Part shown: positions 1 to 11,503 of the stretch, piece by piece
Numbering within the stretch: position 1 is the first letter of the stretch
How the letters are laid out: the number at the start of each line of letters is the position of its first letter
From: Pasteurellaceae bacterium
GTDB lineage: Bacteria > Pseudomonadota > Gammaproteobacteria > Enterobacterales > Pasteurellaceae
Direction: 5' to 3'
Length of the DNA: 15,526 nucleotides
Assembly: GCA_900756875.1 (NCBI GenBank)
Contig: CAAELW010000265.1
Coordinates: 1 to 15,526, forward strand
The notes under the pieces: generated by a model
What the model saw: the letters and a program-made list of their open reading frames with translations, nothing else
Databases searched by the model: none
What the model was told of the DNA's origin: nothing
Position numbers and translations under genes: made by a program

Positions 1-1402
1 TAATATTTGGATTAAGCGTGAAGACCGCCAGCCAGTAAATAGCTTTAAGCTGCGTGGTGCTTATGCAATGATTTCTAGCCTTTCTGATGAACAAAAACAG
101 GCTGGTGTTATTGCTGCTTCTGCGGGTAATCATGCGCAAGGCGTAGCATTATCAGCGAAACAGCTTGGGCTAAAAGCATTGATCGTTATGCCACAAAACA
201 CACCAAGCATTAAAGTGGATGCGGTCCGTGGTTTTGGTGGCGAAGTGTTGTTACACGGAGCAAATTTTGATGAAGCGAAAGCTAAAGCGATTGAGCTTTC
301 AAAATCTAAACATATGACATTTATTCCGCCGTTTGATCATCCATTGGTGATCGCTGGTCAAGGGACGTTAGCAATGGAAATGCTGCAACAGGTGGCTGAT
401 TTAGATTATGTCTTTGTGCAAGTTGGAGGCGGTGGTCTCGCCGCTGGCGTAGCCATTTTACTCAAACAATTTATGCCGGAAATCAAAATCATTGGTGTCG
501 AGTCCAAAGATTCAGCTTGTTTGAATGCAGCCTTAGAAAAAGGTGAACCTACAGATTTAGCACATGTTGGCTTATTCGCTGATGGTGTAGCGGTAAAACG
601 TATTGGTGACGAAACATTTCGTTTATGTCAAAAATATTTAGACGGTATGGTGCTGGTAGACAGCGATGAAGTTTGTGCCGCAATGAAAGATTTATTCGAA
701 AACGTTCGTGCTGTCGCAGAACCATCTGGTGCCCTAGGTCTAGCCGGTTTGAAAAAATACGTAAAACAAAACAATTTGGAAGGCAAAAATATGGCGGCGA
801 TTTTATCCGGTGCCAACCTTAACTTCCATACATTGCGTTATGTTTCAGAACGTTGCGAAATTGGTGAAAACCGTGAAGCTTTATTGGCGGTAACTATGCC
901 GGAACAACCGGGTAGTTTCTTAAAATTTGCCCATGTCATTGGTAATCGTGCGGTAACAGAGTTTAGTTATCGTTATGCAGATAATCAAAAGGCCTGTATT
1001 TTTGTTGGTGTACGTACCACTAATGAAGCTGAAAAAGCAGACATTATTGCTGACTTAACGAAAAATGGCTTTGATGTAGAAGATATGTCTGATGATGATA
1101 TTGCGAAAACTCACGTGCGTTATTTAATGGGTGGACGAGTTTCTAATCATCATGAACGACTTTATAGCTTTGAATTTCCAGAGCAAAAAGGCGCTTTACT
1201 TAAATTCTTAGAGATATTGGGTAAACGTTGGAATATTTCATTATTCCATTACCGTGCACATGGAGCCGATTACGGTAATATTCTTGCGGCTTTCCAATTA
1301 GGCGAAAAAGATAACGCAGAATTTGAACAAGCTTTAGCAGAACTCGGTTATGTTTATGAAGATGTAAGTGAAAGTAAAGCGTATCGATATTTCTTACGAT
1401 AG
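1..1402 (+). CDS. ilvA: Threonine ammonia-lyase (threonine deaminase), 5' end outside window
   Basis: This PLP enzyme converts L-threonine to 2-oxobutanoate and ammonia, the committed step of isoleucine synthesis, in the cytoplasm. The reading frame is open from the window edge, and 466 residues are visible. Aligned by memory to the 514-residue E. coli protein, about 46 N-terminal residues lie outside, so the ATG at 68 is internal. The PLP-binding lysine is in SFKLRGAY (Lys codon 47-49). The substrate/PLP loop SAGNHAQG is at 119-142 and the phosphate-binding GGGGLA at 425-442. The C-terminal third, from about 850 on, resembles the two ACT-like regulatory domains of the long biosynthetic form, including the SFEFPE and NISLFHYR segments, so feedback by isoleucine is expected. 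It converges on atpC across a shared terminator. The short catabolic TdcB form lacks this C-terminal part and is excluded. Confidence 0.97.
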   Translation, partial: NIWIKREDRQPVNSFKLRGAYAMISSLSDEQKQAGVIAASAGNHAQGVALSAKQLGLKALIVMPQNTPSIKVDAVRGFGGEVLLHGANFDEAKAKAIELSKSKHMTFIPPFDHPLVIAGQGTLAMEMLQQVADLDYVFVQVGGGGLAAGVAILLKQFMPEIKIIGVESKDSACLNAALEKGEPTDLAHVGLFADGVAVKRIGDETFRLCQKYLDGMVLVDSDEVCAAMKDLFENVRAVAEPSGALGLAGLKKYVKQNNLEGKNMAAILSGANLNFHTLRYVSERCEIGENREALLAVTMPEQPGSFLKFAHVIGNRAVTEFSYRYADNQKACIFVGVRTTNEAEKADIIADLTKNGFDVEDMSDDDIAKTHVRYLMGGRVSNHHERLYSFEFPEQKGALLKFLEILGKRWNISLFHYRAHGADYGNILAAFQLGEKDNAEFEQALAELGYVYEDVSESKAYRYFLR

Positions 1403-1408
1403 AAAAAC

Positions 1409-1439
1409 AAAAAGAGCGGTCAAAATAACCGCTCTTTTT
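1409..1439. terminator. Bidirectional Rho-independent terminator between ilvA and atpC
   Basis: A 12-bp perfect stem (1409-1420 with 1428-1439) surrounds a 7-base loop, with A-rich sequence on the left and a T-run on the right. It can therefore end ilvA (+) and the atp operon (-). The arms contain AAGAGCGGT, one base different from the Hin-type uptake signal AAGTGCGGT. Confidence 0.92.
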
Positions 1440-1452
1440 TATTATCATTATC

Positions 1453-1881
1453 TTATCGTTTTGATTTAACGAGTTTTTCAGTAAGTTCGTAAGCACGAAG
1501 TTTCGCTAATTCTTTAGAAAGTTTAGCTACAAGTAAATCATGATCTACATCAACAGCATGATTCACAATATTTTCTTCCGCTTTACGTTTTGCTTCACGA
1601 ATACGATCTGCATCTAACTCGCTACCGCGAATTGCAACATCGGCAAGTACCGTTACCACTTTAGGTTGAACTTCTAAGAAGCCGCCCGAAACATAGATAA
1701 CTTCTTCATTGCCATCTTCAAGGGTAAATTTAACAATCCCTGGCTTAATCGCCGTCATCAAAGGGGTGTGGTTTGGTAAAATACCTAGTTCACCTTCCAC
1801 ACCAGTTGCTTGGATTTGTTTAACAGCACCTTCAAAGATTTTTCGCTCTGCGCTGACTATTATTAGGTTAAATGTCGCCAT
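1453..1881 (-). CDS. atpC: F1Fo ATP synthase epsilon subunit
   Basis: Epsilon is part of the central rotor stalk of F1, links gamma to the c-ring, and can inhibit ATP hydrolysis through its C-terminal helices. The protein has 142 residues, the length I recall for Haemophilus epsilon (139 in E. coli). Residues 1-85 form the expected N-terminal beta-sandwich, with the hallmark segment [15 protein letters not shown] near residues 27-41. The last 50 residues are the charged helical hairpin (AKRKAEENI and [13 protein letters not shown]). The ATG at 1879-1881 follows a GGAG Shine-Dalgarno on the minus strand. It is the last gene of the operon, 30 bases after atpD, and is followed by a terminator. 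Nothing is abnormal. Confidence 0.97.
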   Translation of the reverse strand: MATFNLIIVSAERKIFEGAVKQIQATGVEGELGILPNHTPLMTAIKPGIVKFTLEDGNEEVIYVSGGFLEVQPKVVTVLADVAIRGSELDADRIREAKRKAEENIVNHAVDVDHDLLVAKLSKELAKLRAYELTEKLVKSKR

Positions 1882-1911
1882 TTTTGTTCTCCTTCAAATG
1901 ACTTGAAGTGA

Positions 1912-4171
<2,260 letters not shown>

Positions 4172-4189
4172 CTTATTTCTCCGTTACTT

Positions 4190-5731
4190 TTACCACGCGC
4201 TGTTGGCTTTAAAGTTATCCAAAATCGCTTTCAATGATGCTTTAACTTCATCATTGTAATTACCGGTTTTGGTCAATTCAGCCATAAACTCGCTGTGGTT
4301 ACGGCGAGCGTAATCTAAAAGAGCGGCTTCAAAACTTGCAATTTTTTGCAATTCCACATCTTCTAAATAGCCAAACTCAACCGCGAAAAGCAACACAGAT
4401 TGCTCTGCTACGCTAAGCGGTACATATTGTTTTTGTTTCAATAATTCAGTGACTTTTTCACCGTGAGAAAGTTGTTTGCGGGTAGCATCATCAAGGTCAG
4501 ATGCGAACTGAGCAAACGCCGCTAATTCACGATATTGAGCTAATGCGGTACGGATACCACCAGCTAATTTTTTCACTACTTTAGTTTGTGCAGAACCACC
4601 CACACGAGATACCGAAATACCAGGGTTTACCGCTGGACGAATACCAGAGTTAAATAAGTTAGATTCTAAGAAAATCTGACCATCGGTAATCGAAATTACG
4701 TTAGTTGGAACGAATGCTGAAACGTCACCTGCTTGAGTTTCAATAATTGGAAGAGCGGTTAAAGAACCCGTTTTTCCTTTTACTGCACCTTGAGTGAATT
4801 TTTCTACGTATTCTTCATTTACACGTGCTGCACGTTCAAGTAAACGTGAATGTAGATAGAATACGTCACCTGGATAGGCTTCACGACCTGGTGGACGACG
4901 TAATAATAATGAAATTTGACGGTAAGCAACGGCTTGTTTTGATAAGTCATCGTAAACGATTAACGCATCTTCACCGCGATCACGGAAATATTCACCCATT
5001 GCACAACCAGCATAAGGCGCTAAATATTGTAAAGCAGCTGATTCAGATGCAGATGCCGCAACAACAATAGTGTTTTCAAGCGCACCGTGCTCTTCTAATT
5101 TACGCACTACGTTTGCAATAGTCGAAGCTTTTTGACCGATCGCGACATAGATACATTTAATACCTGAATCACGTTGGTTAATGATTGCGTCGATTGCTAA
5201 TGCTGTTTTACCAGTTTGACGGTCACCGATGATTAACTCACGTTGACCACGACCGATTGGAACCATGGAGTCAACCGCTTTATAACCGGTTTGTACAGGC
5301 TGATCAACAGATTTACGATCGATAACACCTGGTGCAATTACTTCAACAGGAGAGAAACCGTCATTTTCAATTTCTCCTTTACCATCGATTGGCTGGCCAA
5401 GTGTATTTACCACACGACCTAATAAACCACGACCAACTGGTACTTCAAGGATACGGCCAGTACATTGTACTTCCATACCTTCCGCTAAATCTGCGTAAGG
5501 ACCCATTACTACCGCACCAACAGAATCACGTTCAAGGTTAAGTGCCATTGCGTAACGGTTGCCCGGTAAGGCGATCATTTCACCTTGCATCACATCGCTT
5601 AAGCCATGAATACGAATAATCCCGTCGCTTACAGAAACAATTGTCCCTGTATTACGGGCTTCGCTCACCACGTCAAATTGAGCGATGCGTTTTTTAATCA
5701 ATTCACTAATTTCAGTTGAATTTAGTTGCAT
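4190..5731 (-). CDS. atpA: F1Fo ATP synthase alpha subunit
   Basis: Alpha alternates with beta in the F1 hexamer, holds the non-catalytic nucleotide sites and supplies the arginine finger to beta. The 513 residues equal the E. coli length. The P-loop GDRQTGKT is at residues 169-176. The arginine-finger segment reads [11 protein letters not shown], equivalent to E. coli Arg376. The N-terminal helix (residues 1-20), which binds the delta subunit of the outer stalk, is present. The ATG at 5729-5731 follows AGAGGAA. The neighbours are atpH (12 bases upstream) and atpG (18 bases downstream). The coding sequence contains the variant uptake-like 9-mer AAGAGCGGT at 4751-4759. Confidence 0.98.
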   Translation of the reverse strand: MQLNSTEISELIKKRIAQFDVVSEARNTGTIVSVSDGIIRIHGLSDVMQGEMIALPGNRYAMALNLERDSVGAVVMGPYADLAEGMEVQCTGRILEVPVGRGLLGRVVNTLGQPIDGKGEIENDGFSPVEVIAPGVIDRKSVDQPVQTGYKAVDSMVPIGRGQRELIIGDRQTGKTALAIDAIINQRDSGIKCIYVAIGQKASTIANVVRKLEEHGALENTIVVAASASESAALQYLAPYAGCAMGEYFRDRGEDALIVYDDLSKQAVAYRQISLLLRRPPGREAYPGDVFYLHSRLLERAARVNEEYVEKFTQGAVKGKTGSLTALPIIETQAGDVSAFVPTNVISITDGQIFLESNLFNSGIRPAVNPGISVSRVGGSAQTKVVKKLAGGIRTALAQYRELAAFAQFASDLDDATRKQLSHGEKVTELLKQKQYVPLSVAEQSVLLFAVEFGYLEDVELQKIASFEAALLDYARRNHSEFMAELTKTGNYNDEVKASLKAILDNFKANSAW

Positions 5732-5743
5732 CTTGTATTCCTC

Positions 5744-6277
5744 TTATAATTGCAACTCATTTGCGAGACGAGCAAGTTGTCCACGACTACTTCCATCAAT
5801 CACAAAATCTTCTGTACGAATAACCACACCGGCAATCAGTGAGCTATCTACATTGCAATTTAATTTCACTTTGCGAGCTAATCTTTTTTCCATTGCAGCT
5901 GCAATTTTTTCGATTTGTGTTGCATTCAATGGTTGTGCTGAAGTTACTTCAACTTCTGCAATAGCTTGATGTTCTTCCACATAATGTTTAAATTCTTCAA
6001 ACACGGTGGGAATCGCACTCAAACGCTTATTTTCAGCCATTAACCGAATAAGATTTTGCCCATATTGATCCAATTGTTCGCCACAAATAGAAATTACTGT
6101 ATCAGCTAATTTCTGTGCAGAAAGAGAACTACTTAAGTAAGCTTTTACCGTTTCATCTTCAGCTACGGCTGCAGCAAAACCTAACATTTCAGTCCATTTT
6201 TCAACCGCACTTTGTTCAATGGCAAAGTCGAATGCAGCTTTTGCATAAGGGCGAGCTATTGTAGTTAATTCTGACAT
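5744..6277 (-). CDS. atpH: F1Fo ATP synthase delta subunit
   Basis: Delta (the mitochondrial OSCP equivalent) sits on top of F1 and ties the alpha N-termini to the b-subunit stator. The 177 residues match the family. The N-terminal helical domain begins [13 protein letters not shown], the usual signature, and the C-terminal part carries [21 protein letters not shown], the conserved G-G-hinge region. The ATG is at 6275-6277, with AGAGG about 8 bases upstream. It is 12 bases after atpF and 12 before atpA. An exact uptake signal lies inside it at 6204-6212. Confidence 0.96.
   Translation of the reverse strand: MSELTTIARPYAKAAFDFAIEQSAVEKWTEMLGFAAAVAEDETVKAYLSSSLSAQKLADTVISICGEQLDQYGQNLIRLMAENKRLSAIPTVFEEFKHYVEEHQAIAEVEVTSAQPLNATQIEKIAAAMEKRLARKVKLNCNVDSSLIAGVVIRTEDFVIDGSSRGQLARLANELQL
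6204..6212 (-). repeat. DNA uptake signal sequence (Hin type) inside atpH
   Basis: An exact AAGTGCGGT on the minus strand, followed on that strand by an A/T-rich stretch as in the extended Haemophilus signal. It marks DNA for preferential uptake during competence in this family. Confidence 0.85.
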
Positions 6278-6289
6278 AAGCTAAGCCTC

Positions 6290-6760
6290 TTATAACTCTG
6301 CAACTAATTTATCAATAATGTCATTGTTTGCCGCTTCATCAATAGAACGACCCACAATTTTCTCAGCACCAGCCACTGCTAATGAAGCCACTTTAACACG
6401 TAATTCTTCTTGAACACGTTTACGTTCTGCTTCTACTTCAGCATAACCTTGAGCAATAATTTTTGCTTTCAGTTCTTCGGCTTCTGCCTTCACTTCGTCT
6501 AACACTTCATTGCGACGTTTATTCGCAGCATCTAAAATTTCTTGAGCTTGTACTTTTGCAGATAAAAGTTCTTGTTCCACAAGATTTTTAGTATCTGCTT
6601 GCTCTTTTTTCGCTGCTTCAGCTGACGCTAAGGCGTTCGCAATTTGGCTTTGACGTGTTTCAATCGCATTAATAATTGGTGGCCAAACAAACTTCATGCA
6701 GAACCACACGAAAAGTGCGAACGCAATAAGTTGACCAATCAATGTTGCATTTAAATTCAC
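6290..6760 (-). CDS. atpF: F1Fo ATP synthase b subunit
   Basis: The b subunit forms the peripheral stator stalk as a dimer that anchors delta/alpha to subunit a in the membrane. The 156 residues match E. coli. A single N-terminal membrane segment (about residues 5-25, [19 protein letters not shown]) is followed by a long Ala/Glu/Lys-rich helix to about residue 135 that should form the right-handed coiled coil. A C-terminal delta-binding part ends in IIDKLVAEL. Translation starts at GTG (6758-6760), not ATG. The choice is supported by a perfect upstream Shine-Dalgarno and the conserved [10 protein letters not shown] start. It is the fourth gene of the operon, between atpE and atpH. Confidence 0.96.
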   Translation of the reverse strand: MNLNATLIGQLIAFALFVWFCMKFVWPPIINAIETRQSQIANALASAEAAKKEQADTKNLVEQELLSAKVQAQEILDAANKRRNEVLDEVKAEAEELKAKIIAQGYAEVEAERKRVQEELRVKVASLAVAGAEKIVGRSIDEAANNDIIDKLVAEL

Positions 6761-6765
6761 AACGT

Positions 6766-6773
6766 CCTCCTTA
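6766..6773 (-). promoter_or_regulatory. Full-consensus ribosome binding site for the GTG-started atpF
   Basis: On the minus strand this reads TAAGGAGG, a complete match to the anti-Shine-Dalgarno, 5 bases before the GTG codon of atpF. It is the strongest such site in the operon and fixes the GTG as the start. Confidence 0.85.
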
Positions 6774-6809
6774 CTATGCTTGTTTTACGTTGATAAGCAA
6801 ATAAGGTGA

Positions 6810-8304
<1,495 letters not shown>

Positions 8305-8337
8305 TATTTTATTTTTTTAAAATACAAAAACTATCTA

Positions 8338-8365
8338 ATTATACCCGTGCTACGAAGAGTTTCAA
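8338..8365 (-). promoter_or_regulatory. Sigma-70 promoter of the atp operon
   Basis: On the minus strand there is a TTGAAA -35 box (8360-8365), a 16-base spacer and a perfect TATAAT -10 box (8338-8343). Transcription would start near 8331, giving a short leader of about 27 bases before atpI. It lies in the 139-base gap after rsmG, where no clear terminator is visible, so read-through from rsmG is also possible. Confidence 0.75.
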
Positions 8366-8443
8366 CTTTTAAACCACTAAAAAATGTTAAACAAATCACA
8401 CTTTTAAAAAATTATTCACAAAGTACTCATAAAAAAGTATGTT

Positions 8444-9055
8444 TTATCGTAAAACGATTAAATGTCGCTCACCTACAAGCTCAGGGACATTCAAAGTAAT
8501 CACGTCTTTCACTTCGAATTTTTTGTCTAATTCTTGAACTTCATCTTCGTGATAAATGCCTTTCAAAGCATAAAAATACCCATTTTCTTTTGGCAAATGA
8601 TGACACCAATCTGTCATATCTTTTAACGAAGCAAATGCACGACTTAATACACCGTCGAATTTTTGTTCAGGTTGGTATTCCTCAACACGGCTAAGAACAG
8701 GTTCTACATTTGTTAGTCCTAACTCACGTACTGCATTTCGAATGAAGCTAATACGCTTACCTAGACTGTCTAATAAGACAAATTGCTTGGTGGGATTAAT
8801 AATGGCTAAAGGCAAGCCTGGCAAGCCTGGACCGGTTCCTACATCAATAAAACGATCCCCTTGTAAATGAGGACTAACAACAATACTATCCAAGATATGT
8901 TTTACTAACATTTCTTGTGGATCACGTACGGAAGTTAAATTATAAGCCTTGTTCCATTTATTGAGTAATTGTACCAACTGAATCAGCTGATCTTTTTGTA
9001 GATCGGTTAATTGAATTTCTGCTTGAGCCAGTAAATTTTCGAGTTTTACTTTCAT
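8444..9055 (-). CDS. rsmG: 16S rRNA (guanine-527-N7)-methyltransferase
   Basis: RsmG (formerly GidB) uses S-adenosylmethionine to make m7G527 in the 530 loop of 16S rRNA; loss gives low-level streptomycin resistance in other bacteria. The protein has 203 residues. A helical N-terminal part containing [11 protein letters not shown] and HILDSIVV is followed by the SAM-binding fold, with motif [13 protein letters not shown] (GTGPGLPG at 73-80), an acidic LLDSLGKR at the end of beta-2, and LSRAFASL. The ATG is at 9053-9055, with only a weak purine-rich AAGATAG upstream. Its place between mnmG and atpI is the standard one, but the mnmG terminator separates it from mnmG, so it probably has its own promoter. 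A TAGAAT -10-like box is at 9085-9090, with no good -35. Confidence 0.97.
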   Translation of the reverse strand: MKVKLENLLAQAEIQLTDLQKDQLIQLVQLLNKWNKAYNLTSVRDPQEMLVKHILDSIVVSPHLQGDRFIDVGTGPGLPGLPLAIINPTKQFVLLDSLGKRISFIRNAVRELGLTNVEPVLSRVEEYQPEQKFDGVLSRAFASLKDMTDWCHHLPKENGYFYALKGIYHEDEVQELDKKFEVKDVITLNVPELVGERHLIVLR

Positions 9056-9176
9056 TTTTCTATCTATCTTGTCTGTTTGTCGTCATTCTACTTGAAAGTG
9101 AGGTTAAAATCCTTAGTGTTTTTATTTCAGCAAAAATTTAGCTTACTAATTACATCTTTTTAATTTGTAATATAAA

Positions 9177-9206
9177 AAAAGTGCGGTCAAAATTAACCGC
9201 ACTTTT
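9177..9206 (-). terminator. mnmG terminator built from an inverted pair of uptake signals
   Basis: An 11-bp perfect stem (9177-9187 with 9196-9206) closes an 8-base loop, followed on the minus strand by a run of seven T. Each arm contains an exact AAGTGCGGT (9179-9187 plus strand, 9196-9204 minus strand). It lies 12 bases after the mnmG stop codon. Paired uptake signals serving as terminators are typical of Haemophilus. Confidence 0.92.
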
Positions 9207-9217
9207 CATTATAAACA

Positions 9218-11107
9218 TTATTCGCCGCGTTTTAGCATGCCTTGTTTTTTCAAATTCACCAGAATAATTGAAATTGCTGCAGGCGTTATACCTGAAATTC
9301 GGCTTGCTTGACCAATGGAAACCGGACGATGCTGTTCCAACTTCGCACGTACTTCATTAGATAAACCGGAAACTTTGCTGTAATCAAAGTTAGTCGGAAT
9401 TGCCGTATTTTCGTGGCGTTTTTGTTTTTCAATTTCTTCTTGTTGATGCTCAATATAGCCTTGATACTTAATAGCAATTTCCACTTGTTCTACGGCTTCT
9501 CTATCTTCCATTGCTGGTTTGTATGGCGTTAAAGAAGTCAAAATATCGTAAGTCATTTCCGGACGGCGCAATAAATCTTCACCGCTGGCTTCACGTACAA
9601 GCAGGCTACCAAGCACTTTATTCGCTTCTTCTAAATATTCAGAACGCGGATGCAACCAAATACTGCGTAAGCGTTGACGTTCTTGTTCAATATTTTCCAT
9701 TTTTTGATTAAAGCGAGCCCAGCGAGCCTCATCAATTAAACCTAATTCATGAGCAATCGGGGTTAAACGAATATCCGCATTATCTTCACGTAATAACAAA
9801 CGGTATTCTGCACGAGAAGTAAATACGCGATATGGTTCTTTGGTACCAAGTGTACAAAGGTCATCCACCAATACCCCTGTATAAGATTGATCGCGACGTG
9901 GATACCATGCCTCTTTTTCTTGTACGTAAAGACCTGCGTTAATCCCCGCCAATAAGCCTTGTGCCGCCGCTTCTTCATAACCGGTTGTACCGTTAATTTG
10001 ACCCGCAAAGAACAAACCCGAAATTGATTTAGTTTCTAACGTTGGTTTTAAGTCACGTGGATCAAAATAATCATATTCAATGGCATAACCTGGTTTAATG
10101 ATGCGCGCTTTTTCCAAACCTTTCATGGAATTCACAATGCCCATTTGTACGTCAAACGGCAAACTGGTAGAGATCCCGTTTGGATACACTTCATTACTGG
10201 TTAAACCTTCTGGTTCTAAATAAATTTGATGTGAATTACGATCCGCAAAACGCATCACTTTATCTTCAATGGATGGACAATAACGTGGACCAATCCCTTC
10301 AATCACACCGGTATACATTGGACTGCGATCCAAGTTATTACGGATCACTTCATGAGTTTGTTCATTAGTATGCGTGATATAACAAGGAATTTGTTGAGGG
10401 TGATCAGATACCGATCCCATAAAAGAAAATACCGGTAATACGGCATCACCATGTTGTTTAGCCAATATATCGAAATTGATCGTGCGTGCATCAATACGCG
10501 GTGGTGTACCGGTTTTTAAACGATCTACACGTAAATTCAGATCACGTAAACGATGAGAAAGTGTAACTGATGCCGGATCACCCGCTCGACCACCTTCATA
10601 ATGTTCTAAACCAATATGGATCTTACCTGCTAAGAAAGTACCGGCAGTTAAAATAACCGATTTAGCACGGAATTTAAGCCCCATTTTGGTTTCTACACCA
10701 CAAACGCGATCTTGCTCAATTAAAATATCGGTTACTTCTTGTTGGAAAATATCTAAATTTGGTTGATTTTCTAGTGCGATGCGTACCGCTTGACGATATA
10801 AAACACGGTCGGCTTGAGCACGAGTTGCACGTACAGCAGGCCCTTTACTGCTGTTTAAAGTACGAAATTGAATACCTGCTTTATCTGCAGCATGCGCCAT
10901 TAAGCCACCCATCGCATCTACTTCTTTCACTAAATGGCCTTTACCAATTCCGCCAATAGCTGGATTACATGACATTTGTCCAAGGGTATCAACATTATGT
11001 GTCAATAACAGGGTTTTTAATCCCATGCGTGCCGGTGCCAATGCCGCTTCTGTACCAGCATGACCGCCACCAACAACGATCACATCATAATTTTCAGTGT
11101 AAAACAT
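9218..11107 (-). CDS. mnmG: tRNA uridine-34 5-carboxymethylaminomethyl modification enzyme MnmG
   Basis: MnmG (GidA), with MnmE, adds the carboxymethylaminomethyl group to wobble uridine 34 of several tRNAs, using FAD, NADH and methylene-tetrahydrofolate. The 629 residues equal the E. coli length. The FAD dinucleotide motif GGGHAG is at residues 13-18. The two conserved functional cysteines are present as Cys47 ([10 protein letters not shown]) and Cys277 (RYCPSIED). Other hallmarks are [16 protein letters not shown] and [16 protein letters not shown]. The C-terminal MnmE-interacting helical domain ([19 protein letters not shown]) is complete. The ATG at 11105-11107 follows a GAAGAGAG purine stretch. 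It borders oriC and is transcribed away from it, as in E. coli. Several antisense open frames overlap it and are ignored. Confidence 0.98.
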   Translation of the reverse strand: MFYTENYDVIVVGGGHAGTEAALAPARMGLKTLLLTHNVDTLGQMSCNPAIGGIGKGHLVKEVDAMGGLMAHAADKAGIQFRTLNSSKGPAVRATRAQADRVLYRQAVRIALENQPNLDIFQQEVTDILIEQDRVCGVETKMGLKFRAKSVILTAGTFLAGKIHIGLEHYEGGRAGDPASVTLSHRLRDLNLRVDRLKTGTPPRIDARTINFDILAKQHGDAVLPVFSFMGSVSDHPQQIPCYITHTNEQTHEVIRNNLDRSPMYTGVIEGIGPRYCPSIEDKVMRFADRNSHQIYLEPEGLTSNEVYPNGISTSLPFDVQMGIVNSMKGLEKARIIKPGYAIEYDYFDPRDLKPTLETKSISGLFFAGQINGTTGYEEAAAQGLLAGINAGLYVQEKEAWYPRRDQSYTGVLVDDLCTLGTKEPYRVFTSRAEYRLLLREDNADIRLTPIAHELGLIDEARWARFNQKMENIEQERQRLRSIWLHPRSEYLEEANKVLGSLLVREASGEDLLRRPEMTYDILTSLTPYKPAMEDREAVEQVEIAIKYQGYIEHQQEEIEKQKRHENTAIPTNFDYSKVSGLSNEVRAKLEQHRPVSIGQASRISGITPAAISIILVNLKKQGMLKRGE

Positions 11108-11149
11108 ATCTCTCTCTTCGTCTTCAATTTGATCTTTGATCTAAAAATA

Positions 11150-11184
11150 GGCGCTATTCTACTGAAAATTACGTGTGCTTGAAA
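11150..11184 (-). promoter_or_regulatory. Probable mnmG promoter with GC-rich discriminator
   Basis: On the minus strand a TAGAAT -10 box (11156-11161) is followed by AGCGCC. GC-rich discriminators of this kind occur in promoters under stringent (ppGpp) control. The -35 region is poor (TTTCAA at a 17-base spacing). GATC sites at 11131 and 11138 lie just downstream of the start, so Dam/SeqA could affect it. The assignment is tentative. Confidence 0.45.
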
Positions 11185-11233
11185 GCAAGAATTCAATCTG
11201 TGATGAGAGAAGATCGAGAGGTAATAAAGATAA

Positions 11234-11309
11234 GATCTATTTATATATAAAGATCTTATTATTGTTACTATTATGATCCTTTTTCCTTGTTAATAAGATC
11301 ATTTTCCTT
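11234..11309. other. oriC DNA-unwinding element with GATC 13-mers
   Basis: Four AT-rich 13-mers, each beginning GATC, start at 11234, 11252, 11275 and 11297, in the same orientation. A 9-bp inverted repeat (11230-11238 with 11251-11259) and a 12-bp palindrome TTTATATATAAA (11240-11251) are nested at its left end. This is the expected site of strand opening. Confidence 0.8.
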
Positions 11310-11375
11310 TTTTAAATGAAGATGTTAGATCATTTTAGACTGTGTTGAAATGTCATCAGTTTGGAGGCTTTTTCT

Positions 11376-11384
11376 TGTGGATAA
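11376..11384 (-). promoter_or_regulatory. DnaA box, R1-like
   Basis: A perfect TTATCCACA on the minus strand (TGTGGATAA on plus), the box nearest the unwinding element and in the same orientation as E. coli R1. Confidence 0.9.
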
Positions 11385-11393
11385 CCTTCAAAT

Positions 11394-11402
11394 TTATCCA
11401 CA
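11394..11402 (+). promoter_or_regulatory. DnaA box, middle
   Basis: A perfect TTATCCACA on the plus strand, facing the R1-like box with a 9-base spacer. This close convergent pair has no counterpart at that spacing in E. coli oriC. Confidence 0.9.
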
Positions 11403-11465
11403 GTTAAAACAATCATCATATTTACTCAGTGGAAAAGAACAAGTTTTTGACAGGTTTTATTAAAG

Positions 11466-11474
11466 TTATCCACA
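11466..11474 (+). promoter_or_regulatory. DnaA box, R4-like
   Basis: A perfect TTATCCACA at the mioC-side edge of the origin. The surrounding bases (a TGACAG stretch upstream, then the box) resemble the right end of E. coli oriC with box R4. Confidence 0.9.
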
Positions 11475-11503
11475 GGTGATTTTTTTGGATAATGGATAAA
11501 GAA

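Larger units (their letters stand above)
11212..11499. other. oriC: Chromosomal replication origin oriC
   Basis: The gene-free stretch 11108-11536 lies between mnmG and mioC, the site of oriC in E. coli. Its left half is very AT-rich, with GATC-headed 13-mers starting at 11234, 11252, 11275 and 11297. The first (GATCTATTTATAT) matches 12 of 13 bases of the E. coli left 13-mer as I recall it. Eight GATC sites lie between 11131 and 11331. Its right half has three perfect DnaA boxes, at 11376, 11394 and 11466, plus a one-mismatch box TTTGGATAA at 11484-11492. From the first 13-mer to the last perfect box is 241 bases (E. coli minimal oriC: 245). DnaA should bind the boxes, melt the AT-rich half and load DnaB there. 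No convincing IHF site was found. Confidence 0.93.

Noticed and set aside
68-70. ATG as the true ilvA start
   Set aside because: Upstream in-frame codons encode KREDRQPVNSFKLRGAY, including the PLP lysine; the start lies outside the window.
1200-1496. 98-residue minus-strand frame over the end of ilvA and the terminator
   Set aside because: It is antisense to the ACT-domain region of ilvA and runs through a strong terminator hairpin; no family resemblance.
9286-9477. Minus-strand open frame inside mnmG, and similar frames at 9763-10008
   Set aside because: They lie in another frame of the intact mnmG gene; products are random-looking and Lys/Ile-rich from AT-rich sequence.
11412-11424. Possible IHF site in oriC
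   Set aside because: AATCATCATATTT has at least two mismatches to WATCAANNNNTTR; too weak to call in AT-rich DNA.
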